A stretch of DNA of 64,000 bases, from positions 1,697,501 through 1,761,500 of the forward strand of contig NZ_JQNJ01000001.1 in the NCBI RefSeq assembly GCF_000745185.1, given 5' to 3'. Below the pieces are notes generated by a model that saw nothing but the letters and a program-made list of their open reading frames with translations, made no database searches and was not told the origin of the DNA. Made by a program: the position numbers and the translations under genes. The stretch comes from Muricauda sp. MAR_2010_75 (GTDB lineage: Bacteria; Bacteroidota; Bacteroidia; Flavobacteriales; Flavobacteriaceae). Of the stretch, positions 8,244 through 17,770 are shown in pieces (the stretch's first letter is position 1; the number at the start of each line of letters is the position of its first letter).

Positions 8244-9322
8244 TCTTGGTTCCTGCCCCTTTCATAAACCCCGCCTTCGAACCCAATTTTAAAATCCGAT
8301 TCAAAAAAAGTGCTGGGCAAATAATAATCGGTAGTGATTACTTGTGCTCCCGAGGCTTTGGCCTTTTCAAACCTAGTATAGTCGTTTTCCCTCGCTTCTT
8401 TCGTGTCTGCATCTGCACGGGTACGAATCATATAACCCTTCGAAACCAAATCTTTGATTTTATCAAAATTTTTAACGGGGTCATTTATGACTCTAAAGGC
8501 TGCGTTGGGGTTGCCTTCTTTTTCGTTTACAAATAACACTGCTCCTTTCAACAATGGAAATTGTTCCAAATATCGGTTTGTTTTTTCTTCGCCTTCGTCC
8601 AAAACAAATAAGAAACAATTTTTTACGTTTGATAAGACTGGCCAGCCATCGATCAATATTGCTTCTTCTAAAGTCCCATGATTGCCACGAATCATGTCTG
8701 GGGTTACCAAATCATTTTCTTCGAAAATTTCCCGTATTTCCACATCAATGCTTCGCAACGTTTCACCTGTAAACGGAAATGGCTTTCTCGTATCCTTTAT
8801 TTCACTGTCCTTTGCGTTTAGGGTAATTATTATTGGGGTATGTCCCTGATTGGCTTCTGACCATCTTTTCAATTCCACCAATGCATCTTTAAACAATAAT
8901 TGATGACTTCTAAAATCAATTTCTTGAATGTGGAATACTTTTAGCCCTGGCTCTTGCAATTTTTGCATCTCATCAAAAGGTTTTGGCTTCGCTCCTTTTT
9001 CCCTGACAACTTCCAAACCCTTGGGATTGGAAAAGTACCCACCTTCGGGGTCAGCATACACATCTAACTCCAAACTACGCAAACCTAAATCCAATTGTTC
9101 GGAAAGGGGAATATGTTCGTATTCCAAAGAAGTCAACGCAGGATATTGCTCCAACAAATATTCAAAGAGTGGTTTGTCAATCCCAATTTTGTAGCTGTTA
9201 TGACTTCCTATAACCTGAATGTCGTTCAACTTAACTTCATCGGTGGCACTCACATCATCTGAAAGCCTTTTGAAAAAAAACGTAAGCATGACCAAAAACA
9301 AAAGTGCAGGTATAGTTTTCAT
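8240..9322 (-). CDS. Ca2+-dependent PI-PLC-like phospholipase C
   Basis: This 360-residue exported protein has an N-terminal hydrophobic signal. The phosphatidylinositol-phospholipase-C-like TIM-barrel (PF16670 type) shows the first catalytic-histidine block VIGSHNSYKIG at about residue 38. The block LDLGLRSLELDVYADPEGG follows at about 77-95, then FHIQEIDFRSHQLLFKDAL and TPIIITLNAKDSE. The C-terminal part includes IRTRADADTKEAR and AQVITTDYYLP, usual for this family. Expected reaction: cleavage of a glycerophospholipid or phosphoinositide at the glycerol-phosphate bond, outside the cytoplasm. It lies downstream of SusC/SusD and upstream of a broken phosphoesterase, on the same strand, and a GDPD/alkaline-phosphatase fusion is nearby. 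The context suggests phosphorus or head-group scavenging. The substrate is inferred. Confidence 0.85.
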   Translation of the reverse strand: MKTIPALLFLVMLTFFFKRLSDDVSATDEVKLNDIQVIGSHNSYKIGIDKPLFEYLLEQYPALTSLEYEHIPLSEQLDLGLRSLELDVYADPEGGYFSNPKGLEVVREKGAKPKPFDEMQKLQEPGLKVFHIQEIDFRSHQLLFKDALVELKRWSEANQGHTPIIITLNAKDSEIKDTRKPFPFTGETLRSIDVEIREIFEENDLVTPDMIRGNHGTLEEAILIDGWPVLSNVKNCFLFVLDEGEEKTNRYLEQFPLLKGAVLFVNEKEGNPNAAFRVINDPVKNFDKIKDLVSKGYMIRTRADADTKEARENDYTRFEKAKASGAQVITTDYYLPSTFFESDFKIGFEGGVYERGRNQE

Positions 9323-9373
9323 TGAGATATTATTTAAACGTTGTACAGAGTTTAATCAATCTGTATTTTAATA

Positions 9374-9406
9374 ATCAAGGGCAAGAAATCATTTCTTGCC
9401 CTTGAT
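9374..9406 (-). terminator. Perfect hairpin after susD
   Basis: A 16-bp inverted repeat (ATCAAGGGCAAGAAAT / ATTTCTTGCCCTTGAT, one base between the arms) starts 9 bases after the SusD stop. T-rich sequence flanks it on both sides. It may terminate or stabilise the susCD transcript and reduce read-through into the phospholipase gene. Confidence 0.7.
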
Positions 9407-9414
9407 GTTTTGTT

Positions 9415-11160
9415 TTAATATCCAGGATTCTGCTCTAAAAAGCCTTCTTCACTGGAAGCTCCATCAATCGCTCTTTGCGGAATCGGGAACAATCTTTTGT
9501 TTACATCGCTATCGGTCTTTTCTGTCCAGCTATCTTCGTATTTGCTAAAACGTATTTGATAATTTCTTCTGAAACCTTCCCAATACAATTCAAATCCAGT
9601 TTCACGATATAAACTCTCGATGTCAATCGATGTCAAAGCTTCAGGAGTTTGCTCTGGTCGAGCAGACCTGGAAGCTCTAAGCGTATTGATATCGGCCAAT
9701 GCACCAGCATTATCACCTTTTCTCAGTTTGGCCTCAGCACGCATCAAATAAATCTCCCCCAAACGCATCAATACCACATCAACACTGCTGTAAGAACAGC
9801 AGTTGGTCGATGTACTGCTAAACTGATATTTCGAGAAACGATGTCCCGTGTTGTGCAGGCTTCCTTCCGCAGTAAAATCTACTTGTAAATTGTGGTCAAC
9901 ATAACGAATATCAGCTCCACTAGTTCGTCTATTGATTACAGGATAAATTCTAACGGTACCATCATCACAGGTCATAATATTACCGCTTTCATCTTTTCGA
10001 GGTCCCCAGATAATACCACGAATGATGCCTCTATCTACTTGAAAATCTTCCGCTTCAACACAGTAAAAGTGGTCTTCATCATTGGTTGGATTCACCCCGC
10101 TCAAATCTTGTAAACCTTCAGGAATAATGGTGTTTTCTTGAAAAAATCTAGCATCTGCCTCGGCAGGATCAACATCGCCATAGGCATCTACCCAAGTTTG
10201 GTAAAAATCAGGCGTTGCCGCAACAGCATCGGTACCTCTTGAACTGGGCACTTCTGGTCTTGGCACTTGGTCACCCGACATGGACCAATATGCCCAACGG
10301 CTATGCTCTGTTTCAAGAACACCTCTTTGGTCAAGTGCAAAAATCAGCTCGGGATTGTTATGATTGTCATCATTGAACAATTCAAAATATTCGGCAGACA
10401 ATGTATATGGTCCTGCAATGATGTCGTTGGTGTATTGAATTACCTTATCCATATCTTCTTGTCTAAAATCAGGCGTACCATAAGGATCACGATAAACTGC
10501 AGCATTTAAATACAAACGTGCCAATAATGTTCTAACCGCATCTTGCGTCAATCTAGCCGGACCTTTATTGGTATTGATAACATCGACAACAGATAAAAGC
10601 TCGCTTTCAATATAGTCGATGGCCTCTTGCCCCCTTAAGATTTCGGAAATCTCATCAGAACTTTCCTTCTTAAAAACCAAGCCCCAGTTATCAAGCATCA
10701 ACATGTTGAGATATGCCTTCATGGCAATCATTTCGTTAAGCGCATCAGCGGCTTGTGCATTACCACCTTCGGCTTCTGGCTGCAACCTTTCCTTGGCAAT
10801 TACCGCTCTTGATATGCCCAAGGCGATATTGGTCCAAGAATCTCCCACCAAACTGTTGCTGGGTGTCATCAGATGTTGATGGACAGCGATAAATTTTCCT
10901 CCATCGTACCAATCGGTACCACCTCTGTAAGGAAGGATAGCCTCATCGGAAGCCACTTCTTGAAGGCCAAAATTCACCGTATGAAACCATACATAACGAA
11001 GTATGCCATATACCGGTGCAATTGAGCCACTCACGACCTCAGCCTCTCCGGTACCGGTTAGAGACTCATCAAGAACTTCTTCTTCCAAATCTGTACAGCC
11101 CAGAAAAGCGAACAGGAAAACTATTATGGAAAGCTTTTTACTAAAAATTTTATTTTTCAT
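9415..11160 (-). CDS. SusD/RagB-family outer-membrane lipoprotein
   Basis: This 581-residue protein has a lipoprotein signal (FAFLGC at residues 17-22) and the helical SusD fold: an N-terminal segment with YVWFHTVNFGLQEVASDEAI, a TPR-like helix block (AYLNMLMLDNWGLVF, LLARLYLNAAVY), and the C-terminal SusD domain with DVVLMRLGEIYLMRAEA, ALADINTLRASR and ELYWEGFRRNYQIRFSKY. SusD proteins cap the SusC transporter at the cell surface and bind the substrate. It is 28 bases downstream of susC in the same direction. The neighbouring genes are phosphohydrolases rather than glycosidases, so a phosphorylated or lipid-derived ligand is more likely than a plain glycan. That ligand is inferred from context only. 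Confidence 0.95.
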   Translation of the reverse strand: MKNKIFSKKLSIIVFLFAFLGCTDLEEEVLDESLTGTGEAEVVSGSIAPVYGILRYVWFHTVNFGLQEVASDEAILPYRGGTDWYDGGKFIAVHQHLMTPSNSLVGDSWTNIALGISRAVIAKERLQPEAEGGNAQAADALNEMIAMKAYLNMLMLDNWGLVFKKESSDEISEILRGQEAIDYIESELLSVVDVINTNKGPARLTQDAVRTLLARLYLNAAVYRDPYGTPDFRQEDMDKVIQYTNDIIAGPYTLSAEYFELFNDDNHNNPELIFALDQRGVLETEHSRWAYWSMSGDQVPRPEVPSSRGTDAVAATPDFYQTWVDAYGDVDPAEADARFFQENTIIPEGLQDLSGVNPTNDEDHFYCVEAEDFQVDRGIIRGIIWGPRKDESGNIMTCDDGTVRIYPVINRRTSGADIRYVDHNLQVDFTAEGSLHNTGHRFSKYQFSSTSTNCCSYSSVDVVLMRLGEIYLMRAEAKLRKGDNAGALADINTLRASRSARPEQTPEALTSIDIESLYRETGFELYWEGFRRNYQIRFSKYEDSWTEKTDSDVNKRLFPIPQRAIDGASSEEGFLEQNPGY

Positions 11161-11188
11161 CTTATACTATTTTAAAATCGCTAGTTGA

Positions 11189-14100
11189 TTAAAAGGTTAG
11201 ATTAAGGCCCACTAAAAAGGTTCTTGCCTTGGGATAGGTAAAATAATCCACCCCGAATGTTTGGATACCGGCAGAGGTTGAACCTGTATTGACTTCGGGG
11301 TCAAATCCAGAATAATCTGTAATCGTAAATAAATTTTGACCAGTTACGGAAAGTCTAATGTTTTGAACGACATCTTCAAGGCCCAACTTCTCCGCACTCA
11401 AATTATAACCAAGTGTTGCGTTGTTCAACCTTAGGAATGAACCATCTTCCAAATAACGTGTAGAAACCGTATTGGCATTACTGGTAGATTCATTGGGATA
11501 TTGAACGGCAAAATCTGTAGTATTGACTGATCTTGATAATTGTGCTTTTGTAAAAAGCGACATTTTTGTGTGGTTATATATTTTGTTACCTGCCACACCG
11601 TTAAAATTCAATCCCAAATCAAAGGCCTTGTATTTTAGGTTGATGTAGTAAGCGTAAATCAATTTTGGTATTGCGCTTCCGACAACGGTTCGGTCATCAT
11701 CTAAAATGGCACCATCTCCATTAACATCTTTGAACACATTTAGTCCATCATCTCCTATACCTTCAAATTGAAACATATAAAAAGCGCCGATAGGTTCATC
11801 ATTTATGTAACCGTTAATGGTAGCACCCGTTTGACCCGAACCCTGAGCCGCACCTGTTGTAAGTACCGTGTAGGGTGAATTTTTTACTTTATTCTGAATG
11901 TAGGTGATGTTACCTCCAATATTGTATGAGAAATCACTTGATGTATCACTGTTATAATCCAAAGTCAATTCAATACCGTTGTTTTGAATTTTCATATCAT
12001 CTATATTGTCCCAATACGTTGCCGTAGGCTCAACAGGGTCAGCAGGTACCACTTCCAATAATATGTTTGAGGATTGCTTGTTGAAATAGTCCAAGGAACC
12101 TGATAATCGATAGTCCTGAAGGGCAAAATCGACACCCACATTAACTGCTGTAGAAACCTCCCACTGTAAATCTGGATTGGCCAATCGAGTATAGACAATA
12201 CCGTAAGGGTAACCATCTATAGAGTTGGAATCCGTATCAATAGGATAAGTGCTAAGGCTACCTGCCCCAGTCAACAATCTATCTTCGGAATAACTGGCCT
12301 GGGTAATTTTAGAAGGAATTTCCTGATTACCAGTTTGGCCCCAGCTGATGCGTAACTTTAAATTATCGAACACCGAACTTTCCATAAATTTTTCATTGCT
12401 CACATTCCAACCAAGTGCAAAAGAGGGGAAATAGCCGTACTTTCTGTTCTTACCAAACTTTGAAGATCCATCTGCACGAACAGTTGCAGTAAGCAAATAT
12501 CTATCATCATAAGAATAGTTTACCCTGCCGAAATAGGATTGAAGTTCATTTTTGACAGCCGATGAACTAACAGTGGTTGGATACTGTGCTGAACTTGTTT
12601 GATCTTGGTAAATTGGATCAACGTTGTTATCGGCAAAGCCACGATATGAAAACTGCCTGACCTCATCCATAAATTTTTGATATGAATGACCTGCCAAAAT
12701 TGTAAGATTATGCACATCTTGATTCCAGTTGTATGTTAGGGTGTTTTCGGTCAGTTGATTGGAGTTTGCACTAAGAATGGTTACTACATCACCGTTTGAA
12801 ATATCGGATTCATTTACCACCAAAGTATAAGGCTTATACTGTCTATCCCTATGGGTTTCAGAATAATCAATACCATAATTCAATTTATAGGTAAGTCCTT
12901 TTACAATTTCAACAGAAGGAGAAATACTGGCCAAAATTCGATTGTTGGCAGCTTTGTCGCTAAAGATGTTATATCGGGTAATAGGGTTTAGTGCGTTGGT
13001 GTTCAACAAGGTTGGCACGCCATTGGTGTAGGCGGGGACTGTAGGATTAAGACCCAACATATCACTGATAGTGGATCCTATATCTGGTCGTAAATTTTCA
13101 GTACGGGTCGCGGTTAAATTATAATCAATATTCACCTTGCCATTAAAGGCTTTTTGATTCATATTTAATTTGCCTGAATAGCGCTCTAAATCACTATTCT
13201 TCAAAATACCTTCTTGATCTTGGTAACCGAAAGAAGCGAAGTATGAGAATTTTTCACTGTTGGCCCCACTCATTGATACATTTATATTTTTTGTAATACC
13301 CGTTTGCGAAAGTTCTTCTTGCCAATCTGTACTGCCGCCATAATCTTCTAAAGAACCACCAGTAGCCACTACTTGATTTCTGAACTCATCTGCGGTGAAA
13401 ACGTCGATTGTATTTGACATAGAAGCTGCGGCGGTGGACAAAGTAAAGTTCACTTCTGTTCTTCCAACTCTTCCTCTTTTAGTGGTAATTACGATAACAC
13501 CATTTGATGCTCTAGAACCATAAACTGCAGTCGCACTTGCATCCTTCAAGACATCAATACTTTCTATATCGCTTGGATTGAGAAAGTTCAAAGGATTTGT
13601 CGCCACTCCATTGGATGAATTATCCAACAGAAATCCATCAACAACATATAGCGGCTGGGTACCAGATCGCAAACTACCGATACCCCTGATAATCACATTT
13701 TGTGAAGCTCCAGGTTCACCGCTATTTGCAGCAATGTTTACCCCAGCCATTTTACCTTGTAAAAGTTCGCCAGGGTTTGTGACCACACCCTTGTTAAAGT
13801 CCTCGCTTTTTACTGAAGCAATGGCACCTGTTATATCAGACCTTTTTTGGGTTCCATAACCCACGACAACCACATCTTCAAGCTGGGTTGCGTCAGCATC
13901 TAATTGAATTTCAATTCTAGATTGTCCGTTTACGGAAACTTCTTTGGTGGTGTATCCTATATAGGATATCTGAATTGTAGCATTAGCAGCAACCTCTATT
14001 TCAAAATTGCCATCAAAATCAGTTGTGGTACCATTTGAGGTGCCTTTTTCCAAAACAGATGCTCCGGGCAAAGGCGCCCCTGTTTCGTCGACAACGATAC

Positions 14101-14275
14101 CGGTTACCGTTTGCTGTTCAAACACTAAAATAGAAGCGGAAACGTTTTTAGTGCTATAAAATTCTTTTTCTGTATTTTTATTTGGTCGGTTTAAGGAACT
14201 GCCGCCGTAGGCAACAGTACATATCATCCAAGCTGACGCACAGATGATTTTAGATAATAAAATTTTCGAATACAT
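11189..14275 (-). CDS. SusC/RagA-family TonB-dependent outer-membrane transporter
   Basis: This 1028-residue protein has, in order: a signal sequence, a carboxypeptidase-regulatory-like domain (TGIVVDETGAPLPGASVLEK), a TonB box-like segment before DVVVVGYGTQKRSDITGA, the plug domain with SATAVYGSRASNGVIVITTKRG, and a 22-strand barrel ending in YPKARTFLVGLNLTF with the usual terminal aromatic residue. The size is typical of SusC. It forms the import channel with the SusD protein directly downstream. No ECF sigma factor, anti-sigma factor or hybrid kinase adjoins the pair, so regulation may be distal. A 9-bp hairpin lies in the predicted 5' leader. Confidence 0.95.
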   Translation of the reverse strand: MYSKILLSKIICASAWMICTVAYGGSSLNRPNKNTEKEFYSTKNVSASILVFEQQTVTGIVVDETGAPLPGASVLEKGTSNGTTTDFDGNFEIEVAANATIQISYIGYTTKEVSVNGQSRIEIQLDADATQLEDVVVVGYGTQKRSDITGAIASVKSEDFNKGVVTNPGELLQGKMAGVNIAANSGEPGASQNVIIRGIGSLRSGTQPLYVVDGFLLDNSSNGVATNPLNFLNPSDIESIDVLKDASATAVYGSRASNGVIVITTKRGRVGRTEVNFTLSTAAASMSNTIDVFTADEFRNQVVATGGSLEDYGGSTDWQEELSQTGITKNINVSMSGANSEKFSYFASFGYQDQEGILKNSDLERYSGKLNMNQKAFNGKVNIDYNLTATRTENLRPDIGSTISDMLGLNPTVPAYTNGVPTLLNTNALNPITRYNIFSDKAANNRILASISPSVEIVKGLTYKLNYGIDYSETHRDRQYKPYTLVVNESDISNGDVVTILSANSNQLTENTLTYNWNQDVHNLTILAGHSYQKFMDEVRQFSYRGFADNNVDPIYQDQTSSAQYPTTVSSSAVKNELQSYFGRVNYSYDDRYLLTATVRADGSSKFGKNRKYGYFPSFALGWNVSNEKFMESSVFDNLKLRISWGQTGNQEIPSKITQASYSEDRLLTGAGSLSTYPIDTDSNSIDGYPYGIVYTRLANPDLQWEVSTAVNVGVDFALQDYRLSGSLDYFNKQSSNILLEVVPADPVEPTATYWDNIDDMKIQNNGIELTLDYNSDTSSDFSYNIGGNITYIQNKVKNSPYTVLTTGAAQGSGQTGATINGYINDEPIGAFYMFQFEGIGDDGLNVFKDVNGDGAILDDDRTVVGSAIPKLIYAYYINLKYKAFDLGLNFNGVAGNKIYNHTKMSLFTKAQLSRSVNTTDFAVQYPNESTSNANTVSTRYLEDGSFLRLNNATLGYNLSAEKLGLEDVVQNIRLSVTGQNLFTITDYSGFDPEVNTGSTSAGIQTFGVDYFTYPKARTFLVGLNLTF

Positions 14276-14318
14276 AGTTTAAGTATTGGATTACGCTGAG
14301 TTTTTCGATGCTTTTTTT

Positions 14319-14352
14319 AAGAGCCTGTTGCCGCAGGCTCTTTTTTATTTTT
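14319..14352. terminator. Hairpin in susC leader / intergenic terminator
   Basis: AAGAGCCTG and CAGGCTCTT form a 9-bp stem with a TTGCCG loop. On the plus strand it is followed by TTTTATTTTT, a good intrinsic-terminator shape, but both flanking genes are on the minus strand, where the U-tract is missing. It could block antisense transcription or act as a leader hairpin of the susC message. Confidence 0.55.
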
Positions 14353-14528
14353 GCCCAAAAATAGTCTATATGTAGAAGCGCATTGTTAACAATATTTTAG
14401 GATTGCATCAACTAAAAAACAACTGGAAAGCACCAATTTTAAGTCTATGTAATTTTTACGTAAAGTGGTATTTGCCCTAAACAAACCAATGGGTCTGGTT
14501 CATCTACAGTTGAATAAGGAACTTGGCT

Positions 14529-16295
14529 TTATAACCCCAAAGCTTCTAATATTTTATGATGTATTTCGGTGTTTTCGTATACTCCGCGAAACAATTGCGA
14601 TTGTGGGCCGTAAGCAAATACGGGAACAAAAATGCCTGTATGGTCATTCGTTGTAAAATCTGCTTCAACCTCTTTGTCTTTTACATTGCCTTGCGGTATG
14701 GTCAAGCCTCCCGTTTCATGATCTGCGGTAATAATGACCAAAGTGTTTTTAACATCGTCAGCAAAACGCAGGGCTTCTGAAACAGCTTTGTCAAAGGCAA
14801 TACTTTCATCAATAATACCATCTATTTTGTTGGCATGCCCGTAGGAATCAATTTTTGCTCCCTCTACCATTAGAAAAAAGGGAGTTTGACTTTTCTGAAA
14901 TTTATTCAATATCGAACGAACAGCATCTTGAATTGGTAGGACAGTATTTTCTTTTGGAAAGAAATAGGCCATCTTATTGGTTTCAGAAGTTTCAAGCATC
15001 TTCAAGTTATCTGCGATTTTAAAACCTAAATATTCTTGTCCGCTAACTTTATCTTGATTTCCTGTTGCAACAAAAAAATCCAATTTGCTTGTTTCCAAAT
15101 CATGTAAGATTTCCTCGCTCATAGAGCGTTCGATTTGATGGGCGAAAAAGGAAGCGGGTGTAGCCCCTGAAATTTCATCAGTGGTTACAATTGCCGTCGT
15201 AAAATTTTTCGCTTGCAAAAGTTCCATGACATTCGGGACTTTTTTACCATTCAAATCAACCCCAATAGCCCTATTTGCAGTTTTTGTACCGGTAGCCATA
15301 GCTGTTGCTCCAGCAGCAGAATCGGTCGTAAAATCATCGGCCGATTGTGTTTTCGAAAAACCAATGTTTTTAAGCTGTGTTAAGCTAAGAGAACCTCCAT
15401 TTGCCAATGCCGTAGCCGATATTTGAGCCAACCCATTTCCATCGCCAATCATAAGAATAATGTTTTTAGGCACCTCATCAGACCCATCATTCTCAAAATT
15501 TGGCAGATAGGGTTCGTGTTTTTCTTGATTCACATAAACCCGTTGTGACAATGAATTCACATATTGAACACACTCAAAGGGGCGGTCTGTATTGATAAAA
15601 TTTACACCTAGATCCGCCATTGCCTTCCATGAGGTTTTAGAATCCGGTGTAGCCCAAAACCGAAAAGGCTTTTTAAAGGAATGGGCTTTTTCAACAACGC
15701 TGTCCACAAGAACCAAATCGTGTTTTGTTAATCTTCCCAAGCCATTCCAATCAGAAAAATTTCGAAAACTCAGGCTAATCAATCCGATTTTATCCAATAG
15801 CTCCTTATTTTTTATGGGACGCAGATCTTGATAGTCAAAAAGAATAAAATGAGGGTAATTACTATAATCTTCAACTTTTGGTCGGTTTCCGGAAATTACA
15901 ATTGAGATATTCTTGTTGTTTATGATTGTGGGATACTTTTTTAATTCCTTCACAATCGCATCCAAGGTTGTATATGCCTCAGATTTTAAATCAATAAGCA
16001 ATTGCAATTTTTTATTGGGAATCAGGTTCAACTGCAAAAATTCATTTATTGGCTTTAAGTATAAGCTTTCAAGGGTTCTATCCTCTATAATATGCTCTTT
16101 TTCATGTGCTACCATCAGCTTTCCACCCATTAAAAAAACATCAGATTCCACCGACAACACACCTGCAGATATGGCTTTCCAAAATGGCACATCTTGCAGA
16201 TAATCGTTATGTGAATGAACAGCAGGATCTTGTCCATTTACCCATAAAAATGTGAGAAACAGAAATAGAGGCGTAAAATATTTTTTGCTTTTCAT
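14529..16295 (-). CDS. Glycerophosphodiesterase-like / alkaline phosphatase fusion
   Basis: The start is put at 16293-16295 (MKSKKYFTPLFLFLTFLWVNGQ), which gives a clean signal peptide; ten extra residues are possible upstream. Residues 20-265 resemble a glycerophosphodiester-phosphodiesterase TIM barrel (VHSHNDYLQDVPFWKAI, VESDVFLMGGKLMVAHE, LLIDLKSEAYTT). Residues ~285-588 are an alkaline phosphatase: ILMIGDGNGLAQIS holds the first metal-binding Asp, DDFTTDSAAGATAMATG the catalytic Ser, VEGAKIDSYGHAN and IITADHETGG further metal ligands, and TNDHTG the last His. Such a fusion could release phosphate from diesters in the periplasm in two steps. It is upstream of and co-oriented with susC, but separated by 253 bases with a hairpin, so probably a separate unit of the same locus. 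Confidence 0.88.
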   Translation of the reverse strand: MKSKKYFTPLFLFLTFLWVNGQDPAVHSHNDYLQDVPFWKAISAGVLSVESDVFLMGGKLMVAHEKEHIIEDRTLESLYLKPINEFLQLNLIPNKKLQLLIDLKSEAYTTLDAIVKELKKYPTIINNKNISIVISGNRPKVEDYSNYPHFILFDYQDLRPIKNKELLDKIGLISLSFRNFSDWNGLGRLTKHDLVLVDSVVEKAHSFKKPFRFWATPDSKTSWKAMADLGVNFINTDRPFECVQYVNSLSQRVYVNQEKHEPYLPNFENDGSDEVPKNIILMIGDGNGLAQISATALANGGSLSLTQLKNIGFSKTQSADDFTTDSAAGATAMATGTKTANRAIGVDLNGKKVPNVMELLQAKNFTTAIVTTDEISGATPASFFAHQIERSMSEEILHDLETSKLDFFVATGNQDKVSGQEYLGFKIADNLKMLETSETNKMAYFFPKENTVLPIQDAVRSILNKFQKSQTPFFLMVEGAKIDSYGHANKIDGIIDESIAFDKAVSEALRFADDVKNTLVIITADHETGGLTIPQGNVKDKEVEADFTTNDHTGIFVPVFAYGPQSQLFRGVYENTEIHHKILEALGL

Positions 16296-16353
16296 GGGAA
16301 GGTGATTAAAAAGAATAACCGGCACAAGAATGTACCGGTCATTAAACTAACTC

Positions 16354-16412
16354 AAACTAACTTAAAATCATCAATGATGTCAAAATTGATGATATTTTCA
16401 GAAGTTAGTTTT
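16354..16412. promoter_or_regulatory. Long inverted repeat upstream of the phosphatase gene
   Basis: The left arm AAACTAACTTAAAATCATCAAT and right arm ATTGATGATATTTTCAGAAGTTAGTTT pair over about 21 bases with one bulge. It starts 59 bases before the phosphatase ATG. It may be an operator, a leader hairpin, or a terminator left from the erased upstream gene. Confidence 0.45.
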
Positions 16413-16549
16413 AACTTAATGTCAAGTTAAGTTTAAATTGATAGCCAGAAAAAGTCGGCCACATTGGCAAAACGCAAATTGATTGCGAAATAGCAAAACA
16501 TTTCATAAAAATACTTTTTTCAGACTGCCTATTATGCCTGACATTGTAT

Positions 16550-16700
16550 CTAATTAGAAGCAACATCTCCCGATGCGTTGTTGGAATAGGTATTACCCGA
16601 TTGGGATAGATTATTGCCTCCCTGAACAAAATCAACACCCCAGCCACCACTGTCCTTAACAGAACTGTTTTGTAGCGTCAAATTTGCACCGCATGTCATT
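16550..16700 (-). pseudogene. C-terminal fragment of a right-handed beta-helix protein
   Basis: The minus-strand frame ending at 16550-16552 reads NLTLQNSSVKDSGGWGVDF, then GGNNLSQSGNTYSNNASGD and a stop. The spacing of N and small residues is typical of parallel beta-helix rungs. Upstream the frame dissolves into unrelated sequence near 16700, and there is no start. It is the tail of a destroyed exported protein. Confidence 0.5.
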
Positions 16701-17407
16701 ACGATGTTACAGGAACATTTTCGACAAGGAAGGATTCGAAGTGGCGAATGACCTGGTCAATGACCTTGGTCGTTTGATAAACTTCAACAATGTCAAGGAT
16801 CTGTCCATGGGAGAAAATCAGATCATGCTTACCGAAAACTCTCCTAAGATCTATACAACTTTTGTCAATGTGACCTGACTATGGGAAACCAAGGCCAGGG
16901 AACTTGCCGTGCAAATCGGGTTAAAGGTCACCTCACAAAAGAACACCCCTGCAAGGAGAAAGGATAGAGGAATGGGGTTATAATCAATCCAAGCCCTGAT
17001 CATCCTATCCAACACTTGCAACTTAACTGTACAGACCAATCCGTACTATAGACCTTCAAATCGGTTTTTAGATCGTTTCATAGATTGAATGCAGTATCAT
17101 AAGTATATATCATATCCAATAACATCTGTTCAAAACAACTCTCTTAAAACTTTATCGTGGATTTTGAAATACCTTAGAAAGGAAACTGATTGAACAAGAA
17201 CTTTGAACCTAAGTCCATTTCAACTAGCTTTACTTGAAATTGCCTCCATAATTATCCCCTGAAGTTGTAAAAACCCAAACAGGACAGCAAAACCAGATTC
17301 TTATTTTCCATCCTATCGTGTTCCGCTGTACCCAAAAGAACCCCTTACATCCGAATTAAATTAATCTGTGCCCTCTAATGAACCATTGCATTTTTGTCAT
17401 CAGAGGA

Positions 17408-17490
17408 GGCACCCCGTTGGGTGTTTTTTGTGGAAAGAGAAAAAGCGGAAAGGGTTGGATATTTCCTTGGATTCCCTAGTGTTCCCTAAA
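17408..17490 (+). repeat. Dispersed hairpin repeat, copy B
   Basis: GGCACCCCGTTGGGTG hairpin, T run, GTGGAAAGAGAAA, then GGTTGGATATTTCCTTGGATTCC. The last part matches copy C (AGTTGGATGTTTTCTTGGATTCT), so the repeat unit is longer than the hairpin, at about 85-90 bases. Confidence 0.6.
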
Positions 17491-17708
17491 TAATCGTATA
17501 ATTTCAATCACTTAATATTGAAAATGGATGTGGTCGCAATGTTCTTGGAATACTTTTTCGCCCTTTGAAAAAGAGAGGATATGATATCGGCTACAGAGTC
17601 GATACTGGAACAAGGCTGTAACAAAGAACAGAAAATTGAGTCTCCTAAACGACAAGGGACTTTCCTTTATCATTTAGTCCTGTGTGAAACTGCCTTTGAA
17701 ATTTCTAA

Positions 17709-17762
17709 AGGGTTGGGACAATAACCCTAAGGTCGTTGGTTCGAATCCAGTCCTCGCTGGTA
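17709..17762 (+). pseudogene. tRNA-like 3' remnant
   Basis: AGGTC followed by GTTGG-TTCGAAT-CCAGT and CCTCGCTG has the layout of a variable loop, T arm (two wobble pairs) and 3' acceptor strand. Before it, TTGGG-ACAATAA-CCCTA imitates an anticodon arm with one mismatch and no U33. No D arm or matching 5' acceptor strand was found, so this is not a functional tRNA. It is either a mutated tRNA or the 3' piece left by an integration event. A terminator-like hairpin follows. Confidence 0.5.
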
Positions 17763-17770
17763 AGGACATG

